DNA of 64,000 nucleotides from Pseudopedobacter sp044361595 (GTDB taxonomy: Bacteria; Bacteroidota; Bacteroidia; Sphingobacteriales; Sphingobacteriaceae): NCBI GenBank assembly GCA_044361595.1, contig JBIKIN010000013.1, positions 61,003 to 125,002 on the forward strand, read 5' to 3'. Both the position numbers and the translations under genes were made by a program. Each line of letters starts with the position of its first letter. Position 1 is the first letter of the stretch. The notes under the pieces were generated by a model. That model had not been told where the DNA came from, ran no database searches, and worked only from the letters and a program-made list of their open reading frames with translations. Shown here piece by piece: positions 1 to 8,914 of this stretch.

Positions 1-57
1 ACAAATGATTTACATTTTAATTTTTTAAAGTTATATTTAGTTTTAAATTCATATTTT

Positions 58-1644
58 TTGAAAAATTTAAGTCGAAGAAGCTTTTTAAACAAAAGCGGAA
101 TGCTTTTAGGAGGAACTTACCCAGCCTTAATGGCTTTAGGGATGCTAAAACCTGCCCCAGCCCATGCTTTTGATTTGCAAAGTGATCCAAATGGTAAAAA
201 AATATTAATTTTAGGAGCTGGCCTTTGCGGGATGACTGCCGCCTACGAATTAACCAAATTAGGTTATAATTGCACTATTTTAGAAGCCCGTGAACGTACA
301 GGCGGAAGATGTTGGAGTGTTAAAAAAGGAAGTGAAAACCAAGAAATTGGGCAAAGTAAACAAATAGCTCAGTTTGATGATGGACAATATTTTAATGCTG
401 GACCAAGCAGAATACCTCATCATCATGAATTGACATTACACTATTGTAAAGAGTTAAATGTGCCGCTTCAAATTTATAATAATGTAAACGAAGGTGCTTA
501 CTATTTTGCAGAAGGAAAAGGGCCATTATCAAACAAAAAAATAAGAGTTAGAGAAATCCATAACGATATGCGTGGGTATATGAGCGAATTGCTTTATAAA
601 TCCATTAGTCAAGACAAATTAGATTTAGACCTCACAAATGAAGATGTTACCAAAGTATTAGAATATTTAAGAGCCGAAGGTGGCTTAGATATAGATAATT
701 TATACAAAGCATCCGCAAGAAGAGGATACACCAATCCCCCTTCAGTAGGTAATCAAGCTGGTGAAATTGCATCGGCACATCCATTGTCCAATATTTTATC
801 CTCAGGCTTAGCCGATCCCGATTTTTACAACGTTGCAGAATACACTTACGAATTACAAATGACTATGTTCCAGGCTATTGGCGGTATGGATAAAATAGCG
901 AGTGCTTTGGAGGAAAAAGTAAGTAAGTTCATCAAAAAAGGAGCTATAGTAAAAGAAATAAAAAACTTAGATAATGGCGTAAAAGTGAGCTATCAAGATG
1001 TTTCTGGCTTAAAAGAAATTGAAGCCGATATATGCATTTGTACTATTCCGTTAAAAGTTTTGAGCGATATTAATCATAATTTTTCATCGGTGGCAAGCCG
1101 AGCCATTGATTACGCTACATATATTAATACTGGTAAAATTGGACTTCAATTCAAACGCAGATTTTGGGAAGAAGACGAGCAAATTTATGGCGGCATTACC
1201 CATACCAATAATCAACTTACACAGATATTTTACCCATCTAATGATTATCAATCTAAAAAAGGTATGCTTTTAGGTTATTATAATTTTAACGAAAAAGCAG
1301 TAGAAACAGGAAATTTGGCTTACGCCGATAGAGAAAAACTAGCGATAGAAAAAGGAGCTTTAATTCATCCACAATATTTAACCGAGTTTGAAAAATCGTT
1401 TTCGGTAAGCTGGCAAAATACACCTTACAGTTTGGGTGGTTGGGCTTTATACACATCAGAAAGTAGAGAAAAAATTTACAAACCATTGTTAAAACCTGAT
1501 AAGCAAGTTTACTTCGCAGGCGAACACATGTCATACTTAAATGCATGGATGGCTGGAGCGTTCGAGTCGGCTAGAAGTGTGGTAAATGATGTAAACAACA
1601 GATTAGGTGAAAAAAGACAAGAATATCAGAAAGTGAAAGAATAA
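58..1644 (+). CDS. Tat-exported flavin monoamine oxidase family protein
   Basis: Probable FAD-dependent amine oxidase acting outside the cytoplasm. The N-terminus carries a twin-arginine motif (SRRSFLNK, residues 5-12) and a hydrophobic stretch. A dinucleotide-binding GAGLCG (53-58) is followed by the family pattern LEARERTGGR. The C-terminus has the amine-oxidase FAD motif VYFAGEHMS...AGAFESA. The start is TTG: the ATG at position 5 is in another frame and stops at once, and the Tat motif fixes the reading start. The next gene, about 230 bp downstream, is also Tat-exported and amine-related, which suggests a shared periplasmic amine or amino-acid substrate (inference). The substrate cannot be named from sequence. 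L-amino-acid oxidase is an alternative. Confidence 0.85.
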   Translation: MKNLSRRSFLNKSGMLLGGTYPALMALGMLKPAPAHAFDLQSDPNGKKILILGAGLCGMTAAYELTKLGYNCTILEARERTGGRCWSVKKGSENQEIGQSKQIAQFDDGQYFNAGPSRIPHHHELTLHYCKELNVPLQIYNNVNEGAYYFAEGKGPLSNKKIRVREIHNDMRGYMSELLYKSISQDKLDLDLTNEDVTKVLEYLRAEGGLDIDNLYKASARRGYTNPPSVGNQAGEIASAHPLSNILSSGLADPDFYNVAEYTYELQMTMFQAIGGMDKIASALEEKVSKFIKKGAIVKEIKNLDNGVKVSYQDVSGLKEIEADICICTIPLKVLSDINHNFSSVASRAIDYATYINTGKIGLQFKRRFWEEDEQIYGGITHTNNQLTQIFYPSNDYQSKKGMLLGYYNFNEKAVETGNLAYADREKLAIEKGALIHPQYLTEFEKSFSVSWQNTPYSLGGWALYTSESREKIYKPLLKPDKQVYFAGEHMSYLNAWMAGAFESARSVVNDVNNRLGEKRQEYQKVKE

Positions 1645-1671
1645 TGAATGATTGATTGAAGGAAGGAATGA

Positions 1672-1780
1672 AGGATAGAATGATTGAAGGATAGAATGAT
1701 TGAAGGATAGAATGATTGAAGGATAGAATGATTGAAGGATAGAATGATTGAAGGATAGAATGATTGAAGGATAGAATGAG
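1672..1780. repeat. 16-bp tandem repeat array
   Basis: Direct tandem array of the 16-bp unit AGGATAGAATGATTGA: six full identical copies from 1672 to 1767 and a partial seventh to 1780. It lies between the amine oxidase stop and the aminotransferase. The strands are strongly purine/pyrimidine biased. Similar GAATGA/GGAAGGA sequence occurs at 11330-11384 and 14284-14379. Confidence 0.95.
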
Positions 1781-1875
1781 AAAATAATATAATTAAAAAA
1801 ACAAACTAAGCAAACCTGTCTGCGGACTTCGGACTTTAAACTTCCATCTTTAAACTAATGACTAAATAAAAAACC

Positions 1876-3051
1876 ATGGCAAATCAACTAAACAGACGTA
1901 GCTGGATCAAATCTAGCGCATTAATTGCAGGAGGCGCAGCCTTCTTTTCTGGTGGTTTTACATCGACTTTAGCCAAAACTAAAATTGCTAAAAAACCTGT
2001 AAAAACACTATATTTCGAATCAGACCAATCTGTTTTAGCTAAATTACCTCCAAATATAAAGGCTCGTTTATCTGCTAATGAAAACCCATTTGGTCCATCT
2101 CCAAAAGCTAAAAAAGCTATTATGGAGGCCATGGATAAAAGTTATCAATATCCATTTTTTAACTACCCTACCCTAGCCCAAAAAATAATGGCTTTTGAGG
2201 GAATTAATAAAGACCAAATTATGTTAGATGCTGGATCTAGCCCAATTTTAAAAGCAGCAGCTATTCACTTTACCAAAGGAGGTGGAAATATCATCACCGG
2301 CGACCCAAGTTATGATGATTTACCCTCAACGGCTGAAGAATTTGGAGCAACATTGATTAAAGTTCCTCTTACTTCCGATTATAAATTAGATTTAGATGCC
2401 ATGGAAAAAAGCGTAAATGCAGAAACCAAATTGGTATACATTTGCAATCCAAATAATCCTACTGCAACCGTTGTTGATACCGCGAAATTAAAAGCCTTTG
2501 TAGAACGTGTTTCGGCTAAAGTCCCTGTATTTATTGATGAAGCTTATATCGATTATTTAGAAGATCCGTTATCAGTAACTTTAGTTTCAGCAATTAAAAA
2601 AGGACAAAATGTAATTGTTGCTCGTACTTTTTCAAAGCTACACGGCTTTGCGGGATTAAGAGTAGGCTATGCAATGGCACAACCCAAAATGGTTGAATTA
2701 TTATCGCAATATTGCAACGGTGCAATGTCTATATCGGCAACTTCATTAATGGGAGCTATTGCTTCATTTGATGATAAAGAGTTTCTAGAAGATGCTAAAA
2801 AGAAGACATTTGCCTCAAGAGAATTTTTATATAAAACATTAAAGGAAGAAGGATACACTTACATTCCATCTTCAGCAAATTTTGTAATGTTCCCGATTAA
2901 AATGGATGGTAAAAAGTTTGTGGGCGAGATGATGAAACGTGGTGTAAGCATCAGAAACTGGGAATTTAACAATAAACATTACTGCCGTGTGAGCGTTGGT
3001 ACTATGGAAGAAATGCAAATGTTTGCCACAGCTTTTAAAGAAATATCTTAA
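1876..3051 (+). CDS. Tat-exported histidinol-phosphate-aminotransferase-like PLP enzyme
   Basis: Fold-type I aminotransferase of the HisC-like branch. After a Tat signal (NRRSWIK, residues 6-12, then a hydrophobic stretch to about 33) come SANENPFGPSP (67-77), CNPNNPT (190-196), the PLP-contacting D221 and Y224 in FIDEAYIDY, and the Schiff-base lysine K254 in TFSKLHGFAGLRVGYA. All expected active-site residues are present, so the enzyme should be active. HisC itself is cytoplasmic; export with a folded cofactor is what Tat allows and argues against a role in histidine synthesis. The neighbouring Tat-exported amine oxidase suggests a joint extracytoplasmic amino-acid or amine pathway (inference). 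Confidence 0.88.
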   Translation: MANQLNRRSWIKSSALIAGGAAFFSGGFTSTLAKTKIAKKPVKTLYFESDQSVLAKLPPNIKARLSANENPFGPSPKAKKAIMEAMDKSYQYPFFNYPTLAQKIMAFEGINKDQIMLDAGSSPILKAAAIHFTKGGGNIITGDPSYDDLPSTAEEFGATLIKVPLTSDYKLDLDAMEKSVNAETKLVYICNPNNPTATVVDTAKLKAFVERVSAKVPVFIDEAYIDYLEDPLSVTLVSAIKKGQNVIVARTFSKLHGFAGLRVGYAMAQPKMVELLSQYCNGAMSISATSLMGAIASFDDKEFLEDAKKKTFASREFLYKTLKEEGYTYIPSSANFVMFPIKMDGKKFVGEMMKRGVSIRNWEFNNKHYCRVSVGTMEEMQMFATAFKEIS

Positions 3052-3069
3052 ATTGAACTTTATAAATAT

Positions 3070-3154
3070 GATTTGGGGGTCCCAATAGCTATCGGAAAAC
3101 ACGCTTTACGCTAGGAGATAAATCCTTTTGTCACCCTGAGCGGAGTCGAAGGGC
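3070..3154 (+). repeat. remnants of dispersed intergenic repeats
   Basis: Two pieces of common intergenic repeats. Positions 3070-3112 hold a GGGGTCCCAATAGCTATCGG palindrome-like block followed by AACACGCTTTACGCT, matching the left arm of the dispersed element seen at 21609, 24034 and 30210. Positions 3131-3154 hold TCACCCTGAGCGGAGTCGAA, a short repeat I recall as frequent in Bacteroidota genomes. No transposase is nearby. Confidence 0.6.
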
Positions 3155-3210
3155 AAAAAAGATTGCCAATATATCAATTAACGCAAAAAAAAATAAAATT
3201 AAAACATACC

Positions 3211-4188
3211 ATGACCCGTTTATTAAGCCTAATTATCGCCCTTTTTATCACATTTAACGTTTACAGCCAAATCACTAACCCTCGTCCAATTACTATGGAC
3301 GAGTACCAAAAAGCTAAAACATTTACCATCGAAAATTTGGATAACGATACTTACGTAAAGTTTGAAAACACTTATATTTTAGATCGTTACGAAGCCAAAA
3401 AACCAATTTTTATCACTGGCGACGATGGTTTAAAAAAACGTATAGACCTTTATAAACTAGTTGCAAAAGAAAATATGCAAGAACTTGGCTTAATGGTATT
3501 TTACACAACAGAAAAAAATAAAATATACAAAGCTTTATTACCTAATTTCACTGCCGATGGCAAGGTTTGGGAAAAATATTTTGAAGATATACATGCCATA
3601 GATAAAGTTGAAGCCAATTTTGTGTTGAAACTTTCTTATGTAATCTCTCGCGAATTAGCTTTTCAACAATACAAAAACCTAAACGGTGGAAAAGAAGTAG
3701 ACGAACATGCTACTTACGGAAACGACATTTGCTTTACCGGCGACCAAATGGTTAGCATGATTAATGGCCAAAGTAAATTATTAAAAGATGTTAAACCCGG
3801 AGACCAAATTTTAAGTTACGATAGCCAAAGCCAGCAAGAAAAAGTAATTGAGGTTAAAGAATTATTGGTACACACAGCAAAAAACTATGCTGTTACTCAA
3901 CTTACTTTAATTAAAGAGATCATAAATGGAAACGATATTTTTCTACAAAGCAAAATTGTAAAAGCTACCCCAAACCACCCTATGCAAACCAGTCAAGGCG
4001 ACAAAAAAATAGGTGAAATTACTATAGGCGATGGCGTTTTATGTTTAAATACCAAAACAGGTAAAATGGAAGAATATAAAGTTTTACTACAAAAAGAATT
4101 TACCGAAGGCATGCAAAAAGTTTATAATATTGAAGCAAATACTGGTACAACGTTATTGTTAAATGGGGTTATGGTTAAGCAGAAATAG
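3211..4188 (+). CDS. exported Hint (intein/hedgehog-like) domain protein
   Basis: The 325-residue protein begins with a signal peptide (MTRLLSLIIALFITFNVYSQ). This ATG is preferred over an upstream in-frame TTG at 3163 because it places the signal at the N-terminus. Residues about 20-170 form an unrecognised domain. From C174 (DICFTGDQMV) the sequence follows the Hint fold: LLKDVKPGDQILSYD, then ATPNHPMQT with the usual T..H block, then a C-terminal LLLNGVMVKQK. The final His-Asn of true inteins is absent, so clean protein splicing is unlikely, whereas N-terminal self-cleavage at C174 is possible (inference). It stands alone, and no toxin domain follows the Hint domain. Confidence 0.75.
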   Translation: MTRLLSLIIALFITFNVYSQITNPRPITMDEYQKAKTFTIENLDNDTYVKFENTYILDRYEAKKPIFITGDDGLKKRIDLYKLVAKENMQELGLMVFYTTEKNKIYKALLPNFTADGKVWEKYFEDIHAIDKVEANFVLKLSYVISRELAFQQYKNLNGGKEVDEHATYGNDICFTGDQMVSMINGQSKLLKDVKPGDQILSYDSQSQQEKVIEVKELLVHTAKNYAVTQLTLIKEIINGNDIFLQSKIVKATPNHPMQTSQGDKKIGEITIGDGVLCLNTKTGKMEEYKVLLQKEFTEGMQKVYNIEANTGTTLLLNGVMVKQK

Positions 4189-4194
4189 ACAACA

Positions 4195-4216
4195 GCCCAC
4201 GGTTTAAACCGTGGGC
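4195..4216. terminator. perfect palindrome, probable bidirectional terminator
   Basis: A perfect inverted repeat with 11-bp arms (GCCCACGGTTT and its complement) and no spacer lies just after the Hint gene and before the convergent rnz gene. T-rich sequence follows the stem on the plus strand. It probably ends transcription of the plus-strand gene. Confidence 0.6.
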
Positions 4217-4296
4217 TTTGAATAATCAAATTCATTAACCATTTTAATAGTTATATTTCTAACAAGGATTAAAGAATATCAAATAACCAAAAACCA

Positions 4297-5208
4297 CTAA
4301 ATCATAAAAGTTTCACCTTCGTTAGCCAAATAAGTTTCAGAAAAAACTTGGCGAGCTTCTAAAAGCATTGGCGTTAAATCGCGGTAACGAGCAGAAAAAT
4401 GACCAATCAATAATTTTTTAGCACCTTTTTCTTGAGCGATTGTTGCAGCTTGTAATGATGTGGTATGAAAAGTTTCTTGTGCTCGGTCGAGCATATCATG
4501 CATAAAAGTAGATTCGTGATAAAGCGTATCTACATTTTCTAAACTGCTTAGATAAGATCCATCTGCTAAAGTATCAGAACAATAAGCGTAAGATTTTGGT
4601 ACATCTGCATCGGTTGTTAAATCAACAGCTTTGTGTACAATTCCATTTTTATCTGTAAAATCGTATCCTTTTTTTATTAAAGCATATTCCTGAGGCGAAA
4701 TATTAAGTTCTTGAGCAACTTCTTTATTTATTTTTCTTAAACGCTGCTTTTCAGTAAACTTAAATCCTGTGGTTGGAATTCTATGATTTAAAACAATGGT
4801 CTCTACAACAACATCGTTATTTTCTAAAATAACCTCAGAGGTTTGGTTTTGCGTATCACGATAGACAATATCAAATTTAACTACAGTAGCCGATAGTTTA
4901 AATTGTAATTCTAGAATCTCTTTAATTTGTGGAGGTGCAAACAAATATAATGGTTTGGTACGACCATTTAAATGCATAGAAGATATTAAACCTATCAATC
5001 CAAAATAATGATCGCCATGCAAATGGCTAATGAAAATATGGTCTATTTTATGGTATTTTATGCCATATTTAAGCATTTGTTGTTGTGTACCTTCGCCACA
5101 ATCAATCATCAAAAGCTTTTCGTTTACATTAAGTATTTGGGATGTTGGATTTCTATTAAAAATGGGTGTTGCCGAACTACTTCCTAAAATTGTAACTTCA
5201 AATTTCAT
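4297..5208 (-). CDS. rnz: ribonuclease Z
   Basis: tRNA 3'-processing endonuclease of the metallo-beta-lactamase fold. The hallmark HxHxDH is H62-L-H64-G-D66-H67, and MIDCGEGTQQQ precedes it. Downstream are YCSDT, a HEST box (YHESTF) and IGHFSARY. At 303 residues it fits the short RNase Z/ElaC family. It is the last gene of a minus-strand run phoH-purC-STAS-rnz and lies 25 bp after the STAS gene, so co-transcription is likely. Confidence 0.95.
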   Translation of the reverse strand: MKFEVTILGSSSATPIFNRNPTSQILNVNEKLLMIDCGEGTQQQMLKYGIKYHKIDHIFISHLHGDHYFGLIGLISSMHLNGRTKPLYLFAPPQIKEILELQFKLSATVVKFDIVYRDTQNQTSEVILENNDVVVETIVLNHRIPTTGFKFTEKQRLRKINKEVAQELNISPQEYALIKKGYDFTDKNGIVHKAVDLTTDADVPKSYAYCSDTLADGSYLSSLENVDTLYHESTFMHDMLDRAQETFHTTSLQAATIAQEKGAKKLLIGHFSARYRDLTPMLLEARQVFSETYLANEGETFMI

Positions 5209-5233
5209 GTCGGTTAACCATATTTAAAAAGAG

Positions 5234-5611
5234 TTATTTAATCTCTTTTTTAAGTTGTTTTTCAACCTCTTCCATAAAAATTAAATCTATTGCCTCTTCT
5301 ACTTTTGGAACAATTGTAATTACATTATCTAATTGAGAAATAGTAATTAATCTAGAAACAGCTTCGTTAATACCAGTGATAATAAAAACACCTTCGGAGT
5401 TTTTGCATAATCTATGACCGACTAATAAAGCACTTAAACCGCTAGAATCAGCATATTTAACCTGACTCATATCTAAAACAATGTTTCTTTGACCTTCCGT
5501 ATTAGTTAAAATTAACTCAGATTTTAATTGTGGAGAAACCAAAGAATTTAATTTTCCTTCGTTTAACTTAATTAAAATGTACTTTTCGTGTTTATCTACT
5601 GTAAATTTCAT
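5234..5611 (-). CDS. STAS-domain anti-sigma factor antagonist-like protein
   Basis: A single 125-residue STAS domain. The segment around residues 47-60 (LDMSQVKYADSSGLSALL) contains the conserved D-S-S-G at 55-58, where an anti-sigma kinase phosphorylates a serine in SpoIIAA/RsbV-type proteins. The C-terminus adds a charged tail (EEVEKQLKKEIK). No partner kinase or sigma factor is adjacent; it sits between purC and rnz. Its role in a partner switch is known for the family, but its partner here is unknown. Confidence 0.85.
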   Translation of the reverse strand: MKFTVDKHEKYILIKLNEGKLNSLVSPQLKSELILTNTEGQRNIVLDMSQVKYADSSGLSALLVGHRLCKNSEGVFIITGINEAVSRLITISQLDNVITIVPKVEEAIDLIFMEEVEKQLKKEIK

Positions 5612-5669
5612 GGCTATTGTTAATTGTCTAAGTTACTTCTTTTTCTTTTAAATCAAAAAACAAAAAAAA

Positions 5670-6614
5670 TTATAAATTTCTTAATGCTTCTAGAATATTA
5701 TCTTCTACTCTATGGTAGGTATTTAAATTTTCGCTTTTAATAAATTGATTACCAGTGATTTTCTCATAAAGCTCAATATATCTTTCTGATATAGAGTTTA
5801 CTTTTTCATCACTCATTTCTGGAATTACTTGGCCATCTTTTCCTTGAAAATTATTTTCAATGAGCCATTTTCTTACAAACTCTTTAGAAAGTTGTTTTTG
5901 TGGTTCGCCTTTATCTTGCAATTCTTGGTAACTATCTTTGTAGAAGTAACGAGAAGAATCTGGTGTATGGATTTCATCAATTAAAAATATTTCTCCATCC
6001 GCTTTACCAAACTCATATTTAGTATCTACTAAAATTAAACCTCGCTCGGCAGCAATCTCTGTTCCTCTTTGGTATAATTTACGGGTGTAATCTTCTAGTT
6101 TTTCATAATCTTCTTCAGTAACAATCCCTCTGGCTAAAATTTCTTCCCTAGAAATATCTTCATCATGCCCTACCGCAGCTTTTGTTGTTGGTGTAATAAT
6201 TGGCTCAGGTAATTTGTCGTTTTCTTTTAAACCTTCTGGCAATGTAACCCCACAAACTTGGCGTTTACCAAGAGCATATTCTCTTGCAGCATGTCCTGCT
6301 AAATAACCTCTAATCACCATCTCTACTTTAAATGGTTCGCATATTTTACCAATGGTAACACTTGGGTCGGGAACAGAAATTACCCAATTAGGAACTATAT
6401 CTTTAGTAGCTTCTAAAAATTTAGCCGCTATTTGATTTAAAACTTGTCCTTTATATGGAATAGCTTTTGGTAAAACTACATCAAAGGCAGAAATTCTATC
6501 GCTTACCACCATTACCAAAAATTCATTTTTGATGGTATAAACGTCTCTTACCTTACCTTTATAAAATCCTGTCTGTCCAGGAAAATTGAAATCTGTTTCT
6601 TTTAATGACTGCAT
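5670..6614 (-). CDS. purC: phosphoribosylaminoimidazole-succinocarboxamide synthase (SAICAR synthase)
   Basis: Purine biosynthesis ligase that joins CAIR and aspartate using ATP. Visible family motifs are GKVRDVY (20-26), VSDRISAFDVVLP, RGYLAGHAAREY, and LVDTKYEFG followed by LIDEIHTPDSSRY. The 314-residue length matches the longer SAICAR synthases of Bacteroidota and yeast-like forms. It lies about 60 bp upstream of the STAS gene in the phoH-purC-STAS-rnz run. Confidence 0.96.
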   Translation of the reverse strand: MQSLKETDFNFPGQTGFYKGKVRDVYTIKNEFLVMVVSDRISAFDVVLPKAIPYKGQVLNQIAAKFLEATKDIVPNWVISVPDPSVTIGKICEPFKVEMVIRGYLAGHAAREYALGKRQVCGVTLPEGLKENDKLPEPIITPTTKAAVGHDEDISREEILARGIVTEEDYEKLEDYTRKLYQRGTEIAAERGLILVDTKYEFGKADGEIFLIDEIHTPDSSRYFYKDSYQELQDKGEPQKQLSKEFVRKWLIENNFQGKDGQVIPEMSDEKVNSISERYIELYEKITGNQFIKSENLNTYHRVEDNILEALRNL

Positions 6615-6628
6615 TTTTGTTTCTTCAG

Positions 6629-6654
6629 ATTTGAAATTTGAGATTTGAGATTTT
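6629..6654. repeat. short low-complexity direct repeat
   Basis: Repeats of ATTTGA(A/G) lie in the gap between phoH and purC. It resembles the low-complexity spacers seen at 1672, 11330 and 48930-48975 but with a different unit. Confidence 0.4.
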
Positions 6655-6707
6655 AGAAAATTTAATATTCAAAAATCTTGCTTCTCAAATCTAACTTCTC
6701 ATATCTA

Positions 6708-7670
6708 TTACTGTATATCTCCGTAAGCTTCTAATATCTTAACTACTAATTTATGACGAACAACATCTTTACCGCTTAAATAAATAATGTCTATTCCTTT
6801 AATATTTTCTAAAATTCTTAACGCGTTATGCAAACCAGATTGTTGCTTTTTTGGTAAATCTATTTGGGTAACATCTCCTGTAACTATAAATTTTGCAGAT
6901 GGTCCCATACGTGTTAAAAACATTTTTAACTGCATATCGGTGGCATTTTGAGCCTCATCTAAAATCACAAAACAATTATCCAAGGTTCTACCACGCATAA
7001 AAGCTAATGGAGCAATTTCGATGGTTCTATTTTCTAGATATGTTTTTAGCTTTTCGGCAGGTATCATATCATCTAAAGCATCGTATAGAGGACGTAAATA
7101 AGGATCTATTTTTTCTTTTAAATCACCAGGTAAAAAACCTAAATTTTCACCAGCCTCTACCGCAGGACGGGTTAAAATGATGCGTTTAATCTCCTTATTT
7201 TTTAATGCTCTCACAGCTAATGCAACCGCAGTATAAGTTTTACCCGTACCGGCTGGGCCTATGGCAAATAAAACATCGTTTTTATTGATGCTGGCCACCA
7301 TTTTACGCTGGTTTGCCGTACGGGCTTTAACCATAATTCCGTTAGGACCAAATACAATAACTTCTGAATTACTCGCTGCCTCTTCAGCAGTTTGCCCTTC
7401 AGTTCTCTGGCCAGCACTAGATGAGCCCAAAATACTATCCACATCATTGGTAGATAAATTTTGATACTTTTCTAAATGTTGGATAATTGCACCTAACTTT
7501 TCGTTAAACAAACGGAGTTCTTTTTCATCGCCAAGTGCTTTTACTTCATTGCCTCTAGTTACAATTTTCAACTTTGAAAACGAGCGCTTTATTAAATCAT
7601 AATACTCGTTATTAGGCCCCCATAATACTACAGGGTTAACAGATTCTAAGGTAATTATTAGTTCGTTCAA
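6708..7670 (-). CDS. phoH: PhoH family ATPase
   Basis: A 320-residue PhoH-like P-loop ATPase with an N-terminal KH-like segment, Walker A GPAGTGKT (138-145), and Walker B FVILDEAQNAT, with the RNA-helicase-like TGDVTQIDLP following. The start is TTG; its first residues MNELIITLESVNPV agree with what I recall of Bacteroidota PhoH proteins, and no ATG lies further upstream in frame. PhoH proteins are linked to RNA metabolism and ribosome function, although the exact role is unsettled. It heads the minus-strand group with purC, STAS and rnz. Confidence 0.93.
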   Translation of the reverse strand: MNELIITLESVNPVVLWGPNNEYYDLIKRSFSKLKIVTRGNEVKALGDEKELRLFNEKLGAIIQHLEKYQNLSTNDVDSILGSSSAGQRTEGQTAEEAASNSEVIVFGPNGIMVKARTANQRKMVASINKNDVLFAIGPAGTGKTYTAVALAVRALKNKEIKRIILTRPAVEAGENLGFLPGDLKEKIDPYLRPLYDALDDMIPAEKLKTYLENRTIEIAPLAFMRGRTLDNCFVILDEAQNATDMQLKMFLTRMGPSAKFIVTGDVTQIDLPKKQQSGLHNALRILENIKGIDIIYLSGKDVVRHKLVVKILEAYGDIQ

Positions 7671-7771
7671 ATTAGAGATTTTACGTTTCTGGTTTAAATA
7701 TGAATTAAAAATTTAATATTTGTAGCAATTATCTTGTTGTACAAGATTAAGAATAATTATTCATAATATTA

Positions 7772-8551
7772 ATGGGAATTATCACTTTAACAACCGATTT
7801 AGGTTATAAAGATTTTTATCAAGCTGCTTTAAAGGGAAGTATACTAAAAACACTCCCCAAAGTAACAATTATTGATATTTCTCATGAGATTGAAGCGTTT
7901 AATATTTCTAAAGCAGCTTTTCTATTAAAAAACAGTTTTCATTATTTCCCAAAAGGCACAGTACACTTAATTGGTATAGATACTGTTTACAGTGCCTCTA
8001 ACAAATATCTGGCATTAAAATATCAAGACCATTATTTTGTTGGAGCCGATAACGGTATTTTTTCATTGATTTTTGAAGAAGAACCACAGCAAATTGTAGA
8101 ATTAAATATTTTACAAGATTTAAAATTTTTACATTTTCCATTGGCCGATATTTTTGTAAAAGCCGCTTGTCACCTAGCAAACGGTGGGAAATTAAATGAA
8201 ATTGGTGATCCTATTTTTGAAATTGAAGAACGTATTAATTTTAACCCAGTGATTGTTGGAAACTCAATTAGAGGAAACGTTATTTTTATAGATTCTTTTG
8301 AAAATGTGATTACTAATGTTACCAAAGATTTGTTTACTAAGGTACAAAACGGGCGTAATTTTACCTTGTCTTTTAAACGTAACGAAAAAATAAATCAGCT
8401 TAGCTGGCATTATGACGAAGTGCTGGAGGGTGAAAAACTGTGTCTATTTGGCATTTCTAATCATTTAGAGATTGCCATTAACAAGGGAAAAGCTAGTGGA
8501 TTATTAGGTTTAAAAGCTAATGATATGATTCAAATAGACTTCCATTTATGA
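7772..8551 (+). CDS. SAM hydrolase / SAM hydroxide adenosyltransferase family (DUF62)
   Basis: A member of the S-adenosylmethionine hydroxide adenosyltransferase (fluorinase/chlorinase-like) family. It starts with ITLTTDLGYKDFYQAALKGSI and has IIDISHEIEAFNISKAAFLL, HLIGIDTVY and FVGADNGIFSL, all typical of the trimeric SAM-binding core; ENVITNV is in the C-terminal domain. Length 259 is normal. The known reaction of the family is SAM plus water to adenosine and methionine. Its stop overlaps the next gene start (ATGA), indicating translational coupling. Confidence 0.9.
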   Translation: MGIITLTTDLGYKDFYQAALKGSILKTLPKVTIIDISHEIEAFNISKAAFLLKNSFHYFPKGTVHLIGIDTVYSASNKYLALKYQDHYFVGADNGIFSLIFEEEPQQIVELNILQDLKFLHFPLADIFVKAACHLANGGKLNEIGDPIFEIEERINFNPVIVGNSIRGNVIFIDSFENVITNVTKDLFTKVQNGRNFTLSFKRNEKINQLSWHYDEVLEGEKLCLFGISNHLEIAINKGKASGLLGLKANDMIQIDFHL

Positions 8552-8847
8552 TTGTTCGCTTAGTTAAAATGGTTTTTCAAAAAGATAAATTGGAAGATTT
8601 TAAAAACATATTTCAACAATCTCAACCAAAAATCGCCTTAATGGATGGTTGTTTATCTGTTCAACTTCATCAAGATGTTAATCATCCTCAAGTATTTTTT
8701 ACTATAAGTGAGTGGCAGTCTGAGGTACATTTAGAAAATTATAGAAACTCACAATTATTTATAAGTACTTGGAAAAAAGTTAAACCTATGTTTACCTCAA
8801 AAGCAGAAGCTTGGAGTTTATGGAATCCAAATTTAAGTTTGGATTAA
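8548..8847 (+). CDS. antibiotic biosynthesis monooxygenase (ABM) domain protein
   Basis: A 99-residue single ABM/dimeric alpha-beta barrel protein. The pattern MIVRLVKMVF...F...F...DGCLSVQLHQD...FFTISEWQSEVHLENYRNSQLF is typical. It is likely a small homodimeric enzyme; substrates in this family vary (quinones, haem). Its ATG overlaps the stop of the SAM hydrolase-like gene, so the two are co-translated, but no metabolic link is obvious. Confidence 0.8.
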   Translation: MIVRLVKMVFQKDKLEDFKNIFQQSQPKIALMDGCLSVQLHQDVNHPQVFFTISEWQSEVHLENYRNSQLFISTWKKVKPMFTSKAEAWSLWNPNLSLD

Positions 8848-8914
8848 AATTTGATGATTTATCTTGTTAATTAATTGTTCAAAATAAAATTATCTAGAAA
8901 GGGGAAGAAAAACA

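Noticed and set aside
1672..1780. CRISPR-like repeat array
   Set aside because: The units abut directly without spacers and there are no cas genes; it is a simple tandem repeat.
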